A DNA stretch of 7,404 nucleotides from an uncultured Gemella sp. Its GTDB lineage: Bacteria; Bacillota; Bacilli; Staphylococcales; Gemellaceae. Below, piece by piece: positions 1 to 5,503 of this stretch. Made by a program: the position numbers and the translations under genes. The stretch lies in assembly GCA_927911695.1 (NCBI GenBank), contig CAKMQO010000028.1:1-7404 (forward strand), given 5' to 3'. The notes under the pieces are model-generated. The model was not told the DNA's origin. It saw only the letters and a list, made by a program, of their open reading frames with translations, and made no database searches. Numbering within the stretch: position 1 is the first letter of the stretch; each line of letters begins with the position of its first letter.

Positions 1-134
1 TGAAACGTACGTATCAACCAAATAAAAGAAAACATTCAAAAGTACACGGATTTAGAGCTAGAATGAGCACTAAAAACGGAAGAAATGTATTAGCAAGACG
101 TAGAGCTAAAGGAAGAAAAGTTCTTTCAGCTTAA
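1..134 (+). CDS. rpmH: 50S ribosomal protein L34 (5' end clipped by one base)
   Basis: This is ribosomal protein L34, a small, very basic protein of the large ribosomal subunit. The window opens on the second base of the ATG, so the gene is complete except for one base. With that base restored it encodes 44 residues, the normal bacterial length. It starts [11 protein letters not shown] and ends GRKVLSA, and the middle holds the conserved HGFRARM and the Arg/Lys-rich [12 protein letters not shown] stretch; these are family hallmarks. The ribosome binding site and promoter lie left of the window. In Firmicutes rpmH usually sits next to dnaA and oriC, transcribed away from them, and is followed by rnpA as it is here. 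A terminator directly after the stop codon suggests that at least part of its mRNA ends before rnpA. Confidence 0.97.
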   Translation, partial: KRTYQPNKRKHSKVHGFRARMSTKNGRNVLARRRAKGRKVLSA

Positions 135-142
135 TGTTTGCT

Positions 143-174
143 AAAAGGGTATCACGAAAGTGGTACTCTTTTTT
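143..174 (+). terminator. Rho-independent terminator after rpmH
   Basis: A 10-bp stem (146-155 with 160-169, two G-T wobbles) closes a GAAA tetraloop at 156-159. A-residues at 143-145 can pair with the start of a T-run at 169-174. The hairpin begins 9 nt after the rpmH stop codon and lies upstream of the rnpA promoter, so it would separate abundant L34 mRNA from rnpA transcription or act as a partial attenuator. Confidence 0.85.
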
Positions 175-205
175 ATTAACTGGTCCTAAAAAATAAGAAA
201 GATAG

Positions 206-234
206 TTGTAAAAAGTTAAATAAACTGTTAAAAT
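206..234 (+). promoter_or_regulatory. Probable sigma-A promoter for rnpA–jag–receiver unit
   Basis: A TTGTAA -35 element (206-211) and a TAAAAT -10 element (229-234) are separated by exactly 17 bp. They lie just after the rpmH terminator. Transcription would start near 241, leaving a short leader before the rnpA ribosome binding site (AGAAAGG, about 246-252) and the ATG at 260. Confidence 0.6.
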
Positions 235-259
235 TATTAGTATTAAGAAAGGTTTTAAA

Positions 260-604
260 ATGAAAAAAGAATATAGAGTAAAAAGTAGTCAAGATTTTGA
301 TAATATTATTAGAAAAAAACAATCTTTTGCGAATAGACAGTTTGTTATTTATTATCAAAAAAACAATTTAGACCATATGCGTTTAGGTATTTCTGTTAGT
401 AAAAAATTAGGAAAAGCCTTTGAACGTAATAAAATAAAAAGATATATACGAGAAACTTTTAAAACAAGAAAAGAACTTGTTAAAAACTATGATATTATAG
501 TGATAGCAAGATCTGGTGCTAAAGATATGCCATTCTTAGAGTTCGGTAGCAGCATCGATCATGTTTTAAAAAGATCAAAACTTATGAAAGCGAAGAGGAG
601 TTAA
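260..604 (+). CDS. rnpA: Ribonuclease P protein component
   Basis: This is the protein subunit of RNase P. With the catalytic RNA RnpB it removes the 5' leader from precursor tRNAs in the cytoplasm. The 114-residue length is normal. The N-terminus (MKKEYRVKSSQDFDNII) matches the family opening, followed by an F28-V-I-Y-Y strand and the LGISVSKKLGKA segment. The RNR signature is at about residues 53-65: ERNKIKRYIRE, with R56, N57, K58, K60, R61 and R64 as the usual RNA-contacting basic residues. IIVIARSGA near residue 80 is also conserved. The chosen ATG has AGAAAGG about 7 nt upstream. jag begins 2 nt after the stop codon, and the end of this gene (GAAGAGGAG, about 592-600) supplies jag's ribosome binding site, so the two are tightly coupled. 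yidC, which sits between rnpA and jag in Bacillus, is absent. Confidence 0.96.
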   Translation: MKKEYRVKSSQDFDNIIRKKQSFANRQFVIYYQKNNLDHMRLGISVSKKLGKAFERNKIKRYIRETFKTRKELVKNYDIIVIARSGAKDMPFLEFGSSIDHVLKRSKLMKAKRS

Positions 605-606
605 GA

Positions 607-1484
607 ATGGAAAAAGAATATTATTATGTTGGAGTTACTGTAGATGAGGCTATAAAAAAGGATTAAAAGACCTAGCTTTAACAGAAAATGCAGTAAAAAT
701 TGAAGTAATCGAAGGTGGGAGCGCAGGTATTTTCGGTTTATTTAAAAAAGAAGCAAAAGTAAAATTAGTTCCATTAGATGAAGATTATAATAAAGAAGAA
801 GCTGTTGAATTAGCTAAAGTAACTGAAGAAGTAGTTGAAGTTGAGAAAGTAGCAGAAAAAGAACAAGAAGTTGAAGTTAAAACAACAGAACAAGAAGAAG
901 TTGTTGTAGAAAAAGTGGTTGAACAAGACGTTCATGCTGAAGAAACAAAACCAGCAGTAGAAGAAACTGTTGTAGAAGCTGAACAAAATGAAGAACCGGT
1001 TAAAAAAGCTAAAAGAGAAGATTACATCGTAAAAAATCAAGATTGTATTGTAAATTATCTACAAAACATTGTTGTTGCGATGGGATATCCTGATGCAACT
1101 GTAGATTTTAGAGAAGATGGTAATCGTCATTTTACTTTAAATATTAAAACAGAAGAAAATACTAGTTTAATAATTGGTAAGCGTGGAATCACTTTAAACA
1201 GTTTACAATTTTTAGTTAATAACTATGCTAAAAAATTCAGCTCACACTACTTCAGAATAGAAGTTGATTGTGATGATTATAGAGAAAATCGTAAGAAAAC
1301 ATTAGAAGAATTAGCGTTAAACTTAGCTAAAAAATCTAAAAAAATCGGAAAACCTGTTGAATTAGAACCAATGACAAGCATTGAAAGAAAAATTATTCAC
1401 AATGCCTTAACAGGAATTAAAAATGTTGAAACAGAATCACGTGGTGAAGAGCCACACAGATATTTAGTTATTACAGCTAAATAG
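607..1484 (+). CDS. jag: Jag/KhpB RNA-binding protein (Jag_N–KH–R3H), frame interrupted at 654-664
   Basis: This is a Jag (KhpB) family single-stranded RNA-binding protein. In Gram-positive cocci the family works with KhpA in post-transcriptional control linked to cell elongation and division. The ATG at 607 opens MEKEYYYVGVTVDEAIKKD and hits TAA at 664-666. Shifting to the -1 frame at the A-run 654-659 restores a full protein of about 292 residues. Its parts are the Jag_N domain (about 1-57, including the VIEGGSAGIFGLFKKEA motif), a long Glu/Val-rich acidic linker (about 60-130), a KH domain with GKRG at about 191-194, and an R3H domain with ERKIIH (R260, H264) and GEEPHRY. The linker and both RNA-binding domains look intact. 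The break is either one missing A (six present, seven expected) or programmed -1 slippage on A AAA AAG at 654-660. A GTG start at 915 giving only the C-terminal 189 residues is formally possible but has no clear ribosome binding site. The family call is secure; how it is expressed is uncertain. Confidence 0.9.
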
Positions 1485-1488
1485 GAGG
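1483..1488 (+). promoter_or_regulatory. AGGAGG ribosome binding site overlapping the jag stop
   Basis: A perfect AGGAGG shares its first two bases with the jag TAG stop and lies 4 nt before the ATG at 1493. The overlap fixes the receiver gene's start and implies co-transcription and probable translational coupling with jag. Confidence 0.8.
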
Positions 1489-1492
1489 CCTA

Positions 1493-1858
1493 ATGAAGTC
1501 AGTATTAATAGTTGATGATAGTTCATATTACAGAAGTCGCGGAGCAGAAATTGCTAGTCGTGCAGGATATAAGTGTCATTTTGCAGAAAATGGCGAACAA
1601 GCTGTGAGAATGTATAGAAGGTTAAAACCAGATTTTGTAACGATGGATATTTGTATGCCGATAATGGATGGTTTAGAGGCGACGAAGGAAATTTGTACGA
1701 AGTTTCCTGGTGCAAAAGTGCTTATTTGCAGTAGCGTTGGTGAAGTACCCGTATATAAAAGACAAGCATTTGCTAATGGCGCATGTGGTGTACTGCCAAA
1801 AGAGTATGATTTAGATGATTTAGAATTTGCGATTTCAGAAATAGAACTTATGAAATAG
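1493..1858 (+). CDS. Stand-alone CheY-like response regulator receiver protein
   Basis: This is a single-domain response regulator of 121 residues, a receiver only, with no DNA-binding or enzymatic output domain. All phosphorylation-site residues are present: acidic pair D8-D9, phospho-acceptor D52 in TMDICMPIMDG (with D59-G60), hydroxyl residue S80 in LICSSVG, and K103 in VLPKEY. It should therefore take phosphate from a histidine kinase and act by protein-protein contact, as CheY, Spo0F or CheB-like receivers do. No histidine kinase or chemotaxis gene is in the window, so partner and output are unknown. It follows jag by 8 nt with an excellent ribosome binding site and ends the rnpA–jag unit. 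By hand count 118 of 300 bases (39%) at 1501-1800 are G or C, against 51 of 180 (28%) at 1081-1260 in jag, so its composition differs from its neighbour. The receiver fold is certain; its biological role is not known. Confidence 0.92.
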   Translation: MKSVLIVDDSSYYRSRGAEIASRAGYKCHFAENGEQAVRMYRRLKPDFVTMDICMPIMDGLEATKEICTKFPGAKVLICSSVGEVPVYKRQAFANGACGVLPKEYDLDDLEFAISEIELMK

Positions 1859-1873
1859 GAGATTAACTAATAT

Positions 1874-1894
1874 CTTATTAATACCTTATTAATA
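1874..1894 (+). repeat. Short tandem direct repeat in the receiver–mnmE gap
   Basis: The 10-mer CTTATTAATA occurs at 1874-1883 and again at 1885-1894, one base apart. It lies between the receiver stop codon and the terminator. Function is unknown, and in DNA this AT-rich chance duplication is possible. Confidence 0.5.
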
Positions 1895-1901
1895 AAATAA
1901 C

Positions 1902-1946
1902 AAAAAATAAGTAGTTCGGAGCTTAATCCAGCTACTTATTTTTTTA
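1902..1946 (+). terminator. Rho-independent terminator closing rnpA–jag–receiver
   Basis: The outer stem pairs 1902-1914 (A-run then TAAGTAG) with 1932-1944 (CTACTTA then T-run). An inner GGA/TCC stem (1918-1920 with 1927-1929) closes a GCTTAA loop, with a bulged C at 1917. A T-run follows from 1939 to 1945. It lies 43 nt after the receiver stop codon. The flanking A- and T-runs would let it work on both strands. Confidence 0.85.
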
Positions 1947-2025
1947 AATCTCCCCTAGCCCATTATTAAAAAAGTATATAAAATGTAGCTTGGTCGTATA
2001 TAGAGAAAAATTTAAAGGAATAGTG

Positions 2026-2031
2026 TATAAT
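2026..2031 (+). promoter_or_regulatory. Probable -10 element for mnmE
   Basis: A perfect TATAAT lies 52 nt before the mnmE ATG and after the upstream terminator. No convincing -35 hexamer sits 16-18 bp upstream, so only the -10 is called. The mnmE ribosome binding site is GAAGGAG at 2069-2075, 8 nt before the ATG. Confidence 0.45.
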
Positions 2032-2083
2032 AAATAAGATATGAATTTTTAATTAATATAAAGAGTTAGAAGGAGTTTGAATA

Positions 2084-3468
2084 ATGAGTGAAACAATTTG
2101 CGCTATATCGACTGCCCTAGGAGAAGGAGCTATAGGTATTGTTAGACTTAGTGGTGATGAAGCATTTAGTATCGCTGAAAAAATAGTAAGACTACCAAAA
2201 GGTAAAACAGTAAAAAGTCTAGCTAGTCACACTATAAATTATGGAAATGTAGTTGATCCAATTACAAATGAAAAAATCGAAGAAATTATGCTTGTAAAAA
2301 TGGTAGGTCCGCGTACTTATACTACTGAAGATGTTATAGAAATTAACTGTCATGGTGGTATTGTAACGATTCAAAAAGTACTTGCACTTTGTCTAGAACA
2401 TGGAGCAAGAATGGCTGAACCGGGAGAATTTACGAAACGTGCCTTTTTAAATGGACGTATAGATTTAACACAAGCAGAGGCTGTAATCGACTTTATTAAG
2501 AGTAAAACAGATGAAGCTAGTCAAATAGCCAACAACCAAATGCAAGGACGCTTATCGACTCTTATTAAACGTCTACGTGCTGAAATTTTAGATATCTTGA
2601 CAGTTGTTGAGGTAAATATCGATTATCCTGAATATGATGACCTAGAAATAGAAACGACAAAAACTATTCTTGAAAAATCAACAAGTATAAGAAATAGTTT
2701 AGAGAGTTTACTAGAAACATCAAAACAAGGAAAAATTATTAAAGAAGGTATAAACACAGCTATTATCGGACGACCTAATGTTGGTAAAAGCTCACTGTTA
2801 AATAACCTACTACAAGAAAATAAAGCTATTGTAACTGATATTGCAGGAACAACTCGTGACGTTCTAGGAAGAGTATGTGAACATTAAAGGCGTACCAATT
2901 AAAACTAATCGATACTGCTGGTATTCGTGAAACAGATGATATCGTGGAGCAAATCGGGGTTAAACGTAGTAAAGAAGCTTTAGAAAAAGCCGATTTAGTA
3001 TTGTTCTTATTAAACAGTAATGAAGAATTAACTGAAGATGATAAAGAATTATTAAAACTAACTGAAGGAAAAACAACTATAGTAATATTAAACAAACTAG
3101 ATTTAGAGACGAAAATTGATATTGCTGAAGTTGAAAAATTAGCGTACAACCATCCTATTATAAAAACATCTATGACAACATATAAAGGAATAGATGAACT
3201 AGAGAAAAATATTAGAGATTTATTCTTCGGTGGAGCAGCGCGTCCAAAAGATGCGACGTACTTATCAAACACACGTCAAATCAACCTTATTCAACGTGCT
3301 TTAACAAGCTTAAATGATGCTATCGGAGCAGCAGAGATGGGACTTGAAGTAGATATGGTACTTATAGACTATACGAATACATTCAATTTATTAGGAGAAG
3401 TTATCGGAGAAAATTCTGGTGATGAACTGATAAATGAATTATTCAGTAGATTCTGTTTAGGAAAATAA
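2084..3468 (+). CDS. mnmE: tRNA-modification GTPase MnmE, frame interrupted twice near 2867 and 2903
   Basis: MnmE is a GTPase that, with MnmG, installs (carboxymethyl)aminomethyl groups at C5 of the wobble uridine U34 in certain tRNAs, using a folate one-carbon donor. The first part (2084-2887) shows the N-terminal folate-binding domain ([29 protein letters not shown] at 88-93, [23 protein letters not shown]). It then runs through helical linker sequence into the G domain, with GRPNVGKSS (G1, 229-237) and [10 protein letters not shown] (251-260). The frame then fails and TAA appears at 2885-2887. Removing one G from GG at 2867-2868 and one A from AAAA at 2901-2904 restores the conserved G-domain sequence, including DTAGIRE (G3). 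The second part carries NKLD (G4) and ends FCLGK, matching the family's C-terminal Cys-(Ile/Leu)-Gly-Lys with its catalytic cysteine. Restored length is about 460 residues, as expected. All catalytic motifs survive, so error in the sequence is likelier than gene loss. Confidence 0.93.
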
Positions 3469-3470
3469 AC

Positions 3471-3486
3471 TGTTTCACATGAAACA
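3471..3486 (+). promoter_or_regulatory. parS: parS-like ParB/Spo0J binding site
   Basis: TGTTTCACATGAAACA differs from the firmicute parS consensus TGTTTCACGTGAAACA by one base in the centre. It starts 2 nt after the mnmE stop codon. An extra half-site, TGAAACA, follows immediately at 3487-3493. parS sites cluster near oriC, where ParB loads, spreads and recruits SMC for chromosome segregation, and the neighbouring rpmH–rnpA–jag–mnmE genes place this window near the origin. The same 14-bp core recurs at 5505-5518. Confidence 0.7.
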
Positions 3487-3507
3487 TGAAACAAAAAGGA
3501 GAACGAA

Positions 3508-4272
3508 ATGAAATGTATAAGTTTTAATGTCAATGGTCTAAGAGCGATTGTTGGTAAAAATTTTGAAGAAGACTTTAAACAATTAGATGCTGACTTTTTC
3601 TGTTTACAAGAGACGAAGATGCAAGCAGGACAATTAGATTTACAATTCGATGGATATTATAGTTATTTTAACTATGCTGAGCGTAAAGGATACTCAGGAA
3701 CTGCGATATATACTAAATACGAGCCATTAAATGTAACATATGGAATAGGAATTGAAGAACATGATACTGAGGGTCGTGTAATTACCCTGGAATATGATAA
3801 ATTCTTCTTTATTACAGTTTATACACCAAATTCAGGTAGTGAGCTTAAGAGATTAGAGTACCGTATGAGTTGGGAAGAAGATTTTAAAAACTATTTATTA
3901 GAATTAAACAAAACAAAAGGTGTCGTTGTTTGTGGAGATTTAAATGTTGCACACACAGAAATTGATCTAAAAAATCCGAAATCAAACACGAAAAACGCAG
4001 GATTCACACCGGAAGAAAGAGAAAAATTCACGAAGTTATTAGATGCTGGCTTTATCGATACATTTAGATATTATAATCCAGACTTAACAGGAGCCTATTC
4101 TTGGTGGAGTTACCGCTTTAATGCACGTAAAAATAATGCAGGATGGAGAATTGACTACTTCTTAGTAAGTCGTGATTTAGAAGAGTACTTAGAAAGTGCT
4201 GCTATTCACAATGAAATATTCGGTAGTGATCATTGTCCTGTAGAACTTGTATTAAAAGATAATTTGTTGTAA
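3508..4272 (+). CDS. exoA: Exodeoxyribonuclease III / AP endonuclease (ExoA/XthA family)
   Basis: This is a 254-residue metal-dependent nuclease of the exonuclease III family. Such enzymes cut the backbone 5' to abasic sites in base-excision repair and degrade duplex DNA from 3' ends. The active-site set is complete: N7 (SFNVNGLR), E35 in LQETK, Y105 in VYTPN, D144 and N146 in GDLN, the GWRIDY segment (212-217) with D216, and D241-H242 in SDHCPV. The length matches Bacillus ExoA closely. The start is fixed by AAAGGAG at 3495-3501, 6 nt before the ATG. It lies 39 nt after mnmE, with the parS-like site in the gap and no visible terminator, so it is probably co-transcribed with mnmE. The place after mnmE is normally held by mnmG, so local gene order has been rearranged. 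Cytoplasmic. Confidence 0.95.
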   Translation: MKCISFNVNGLRAIVGKNFEEDFKQLDADFFCLQETKMQAGQLDLQFDGYYSYFNYAERKGYSGTAIYTKYEPLNVTYGIGIEEHDTEGRVITLEYDKFFFITVYTPNSGSELKRLEYRMSWEEDFKNYLLELNKTKGVVVCGDLNVAHTEIDLKNPKSNTKNAGFTPEEREKFTKLLDAGFIDTFRYYNPDLTGAYSWWSYRFNARKNNAGWRIDYFLVSRDLEEYLESAAIHNEIFGSDHCPVELVLKDNLL

Positions 4273-4277
4273 AATAT

Positions 4278-4313
4278 AATATGCGTTGTGGATAAACCAT
4301 GACGTATATTTTT
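4278..4313 (+). terminator. Rho-independent terminator after exoA
   Basis: A continuous 14-bp stem (4278-4291 with 4297-4310; three G-T wobbles) closes a five-base ATAAA loop and is followed by T-residues to 4313. It begins 5 nt after the exoA stop codon. A consensus DnaA box (4287-4295) overlaps the stem apex. Confidence 0.8.
4287..4295 (-). promoter_or_regulatory. Consensus DnaA box (isolated)
   Basis: TGTGGATAA on the plus strand is TTATCCACA on the minus strand, the perfect DnaA box. It stands alone and lies inside the exoA terminator hairpin, so it may be coincidental. Near-origin isolated boxes can nonetheless bind DnaA. Confidence 0.4.
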
Positions 4314-4323
4314 AATTATCAGG

Positions 4324-4427
4324 CTTTAAAGCTTAAATAATTAAAGACCAATCTTTAATATATTAAATAAAAATGACGGAGGCGACTTAATTAGAATAAA
4401 TTATAATTTGAAGTAGCATCCGTTATT
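4324..4427 (+). other. Structured non-coding stretch before the 163-aa gene
   Basis: Between exoA's terminator and the next start codon there is no gene but several pairings. CTTTAA (4324-4329) can pair with TTAAAG (4341-4346). TTAAAGA (4341-4347) can instead form a perfect 7-bp hairpin with TCTTTAA (4352-4358) around CCAA, so these two are mutually exclusive. A larger hairpin pairs 4372-4388 with 4411-4427 (15 of 17 positions, one of them a wobble) around a 22-nt AT-rich loop and is followed by a weak T-run. This could be a regulatory leader, a second terminator or a degenerate repeat. I recognise no known riboswitch or T-box motif. A TATAAT sits in the loop at 4402-4407 without a good -35. 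Confidence 0.35.
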
Positions 4428-4451
4428 AATTTTTAAGAAAAGAGGTAATTT

Positions 4452-4943
4452 ATGGGACCAAAATTTTATATAGAAGATGTAAATGAGTGGGATTCAAAAT
4501 ATTCAATCGATTATATTAAATTCGACGAGTTTGGAGTAATTGATGTAGTAAGAGTGACAGATGAAAAAGATTATTTAGTCCAAGGGAATATAAAGTTACC
4601 GATTTTAAATACAGAAAGTGAATATATAGATTACTTAGAAAAAGAAGATATAATAGATCCATTTTTGGCAGGCGTTCTTCGTAAACTAACAGGATATAAG
4701 CCTGAAAGGATGATAATAGACGAAGTTTCACTAAACAATGTACTATTTATTGGTGATCCTAGAGGTGCGGAAAGAGCAACAGGTTTTAAAGATGCATTTG
4801 AACTTATGATGGAAGCTACGTTACTATGGGAATTCGCAGCTTTAGAGGCACTTAGAAGAACGATGCAAGTTATAAGAACACTAATACGTGACAAAGAGCA
4901 TAAATTAAGTGATGGCCCTATTAGAATAAGAAAGGCGAGCTAA
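4452..4943 (+). CDS. Uncharacterised acidic 163-residue protein
   Basis: I do not recognise this protein. It is probably a real gene: AGAGG lies at 4441-4445 with 6-nt spacing, the frame is uninterrupted, and codon use resembles the neighbours. Its stop codon overlaps the next ATG (TAATG at 4940-4944 region), indicating translational coupling to the GNAT gene. No signal peptide or membrane segment is visible, so it is likely cytoplasmic. The N-terminal half (about 1-75) is rich in Asp, Glu and aromatic residues and looks like alternating strands (KFYIEDVNEW, YIKFDEFGVIDVVRV, YLVQGNIKLPIL). The segment LFIGDPRGAERATGF (about 99-113) is followed by a long, probably helical stretch (about 113-150, DAFELMMEATLLWEFAALEALRR) and a basic tail. 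GDPRG is not a nucleotide-binding signature that I can name. A role together with the acetyltransferase is inferred only from the coupling. Confidence 0.75.
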   Translation: MGPKFYIEDVNEWDSKYSIDYIKFDEFGVIDVVRVTDEKDYLVQGNIKLPILNTESEYIDYLEKEDIIDPFLAGVLRKLTGYKPERMIIDEVSLNNVLFIGDPRGAERATGFKDAFELMMEATLLWEFAALEALRRTMQVIRTLIRDKEHKLSDGPIRIRKAS

Positions 4944-5454
4944 TGCTAAGAAAAACAAAATTAGAAGAATTAGAGCAAGTAATGAAGATAATAGAAGATG
5001 GTCGTACTTTTTTAAAAGAACAAGGTATAAATCAGTGGCAACATGGAGAACCTAGTAGAGAGACGATTATTAATGATATAAATGAAGGTGTTTCTTATGT
5101 CTTTGAAAAATCGGGAGAAATAGTAGCAACAGCAATGCTATCTTCTTTTGATGAAGATTATGAACGATACCCTACTCTTTGGACTGCTAATAGTAGTTAT
5201 TTAGCTATTCATCGTATTTCAACAGCGAGCGATTTACGTAATCAGGGAATCGCTCGTGAAATGATGGAAGCCATCTATCTTTAGCTAAGGCTCAAACTAT
5301 ACATTTTTTAAGAATTGATACTCATTTAAAGAACAAAATAATGAGAAAATTTTTAAGTAGCTTTGGATTCATAGAAAAAGAAATAATAAAACTATCTATG
5401 AAAAATAATTTAGAAGATAAAGAAAGAGCCGCATACGAATTAAAAATAAACTAA
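4943..5454 (+). CDS. GNAT family N-acetyltransferase, frame interrupted at 5279-5284
   Basis: This is a GCN5-related N-acetyltransferase, which moves an acetyl group from acetyl-CoA to an amine; the substrate is unknown. The first part (4943-5284) starts MLRKTKLEELEQVMKIIEDG and includes GINQWQ. It runs to the acetyl-CoA pyrophosphate-binding motif AIHRISTASDLRNQGIA (R-N-Q-G-I-A at about residues 98-103), then stops at TAG 5282-5284. Reading on in the -1 frame from 5281 gives LAKAQTIHFLRIDTHLKNKIM..FLSSFGF and ends ERAAYELKIN with TAA at 5452-5454. RIDTH-x2-N-x2-M and the GF motif are classic C-terminal GNAT elements. Restored length is about 170 residues, normal for the family. One missing T in the TTT at 5280-5282 explains the break. 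Without it the protein lacks its last third and would be inactive. The start overlaps the previous stop codon. I see no terminator after it. Confidence 0.85.
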
Positions 5455-5489
5455 AGAAAAAATTTTCATGTAAAACTGTCATAAATTAA

Positions 5490-5495
5490 TAGAAT
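5490..5495 (+). promoter_or_regulatory. Weak candidate -10 element for DUF3290–DUF421
   Basis: TAGAAT lies 44 nt before the ATG at 5539, in an AT-rich gap after the GNAT gene. No good -35 is spaced correctly (TTTCAT at 5464-5469 is 20 bp away). If used, transcription would begin at or in the parS-like palindrome, so ParB or another protein bound there could affect expression. Confidence 0.25.
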
Positions 5496-5503
5496 TCTGT
5501 GAA

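Noticed and set aside
176..358. 60-residue minus-strand frame across the rnpA promoter
   Set aside because: It is antisense to rnpA and its promoter, Phe/Asn-rich, with no ribosome binding site.
810..1040. 76-residue minus-strand frame rich in Phe, Asn and Tyr
   Set aside because: It is the mirror of the Glu/Lys/Val-rich Jag linker; such composition arises from the antisense of GAA/AAA codons.
915..1484. jag as a 189-residue protein starting at GTG 915
   Set aside because: The upstream sequence in the same frame encodes conserved Jag_N and linker residues, so this is the 3' part of a frame-broken full-length gene.
2826..3272. 148-residue minus-strand open frame
   Set aside because: It is antisense to the MnmE G domain, has no ribosome binding site, and resembles no family.
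2944..3468. Separate 174-residue gene after a short mnmE
   Set aside because: It is the C-terminal half of MnmE with NKLD and the CLGK ending; two single-base corrections join it to the first part.
4631..4894. 87-residue minus-strand frame, and the 71-residue one at 4516-4731
   Set aside because: Both are antisense to the coupled 163-residue gene, which has a proper ribosome binding site and start.
5279..5284. Programmed frameshift at CTT TAG in the GNAT gene
   Set aside because: There is no X XXY YYZ heptamer; a lost T in the TTT run explains it more simply.
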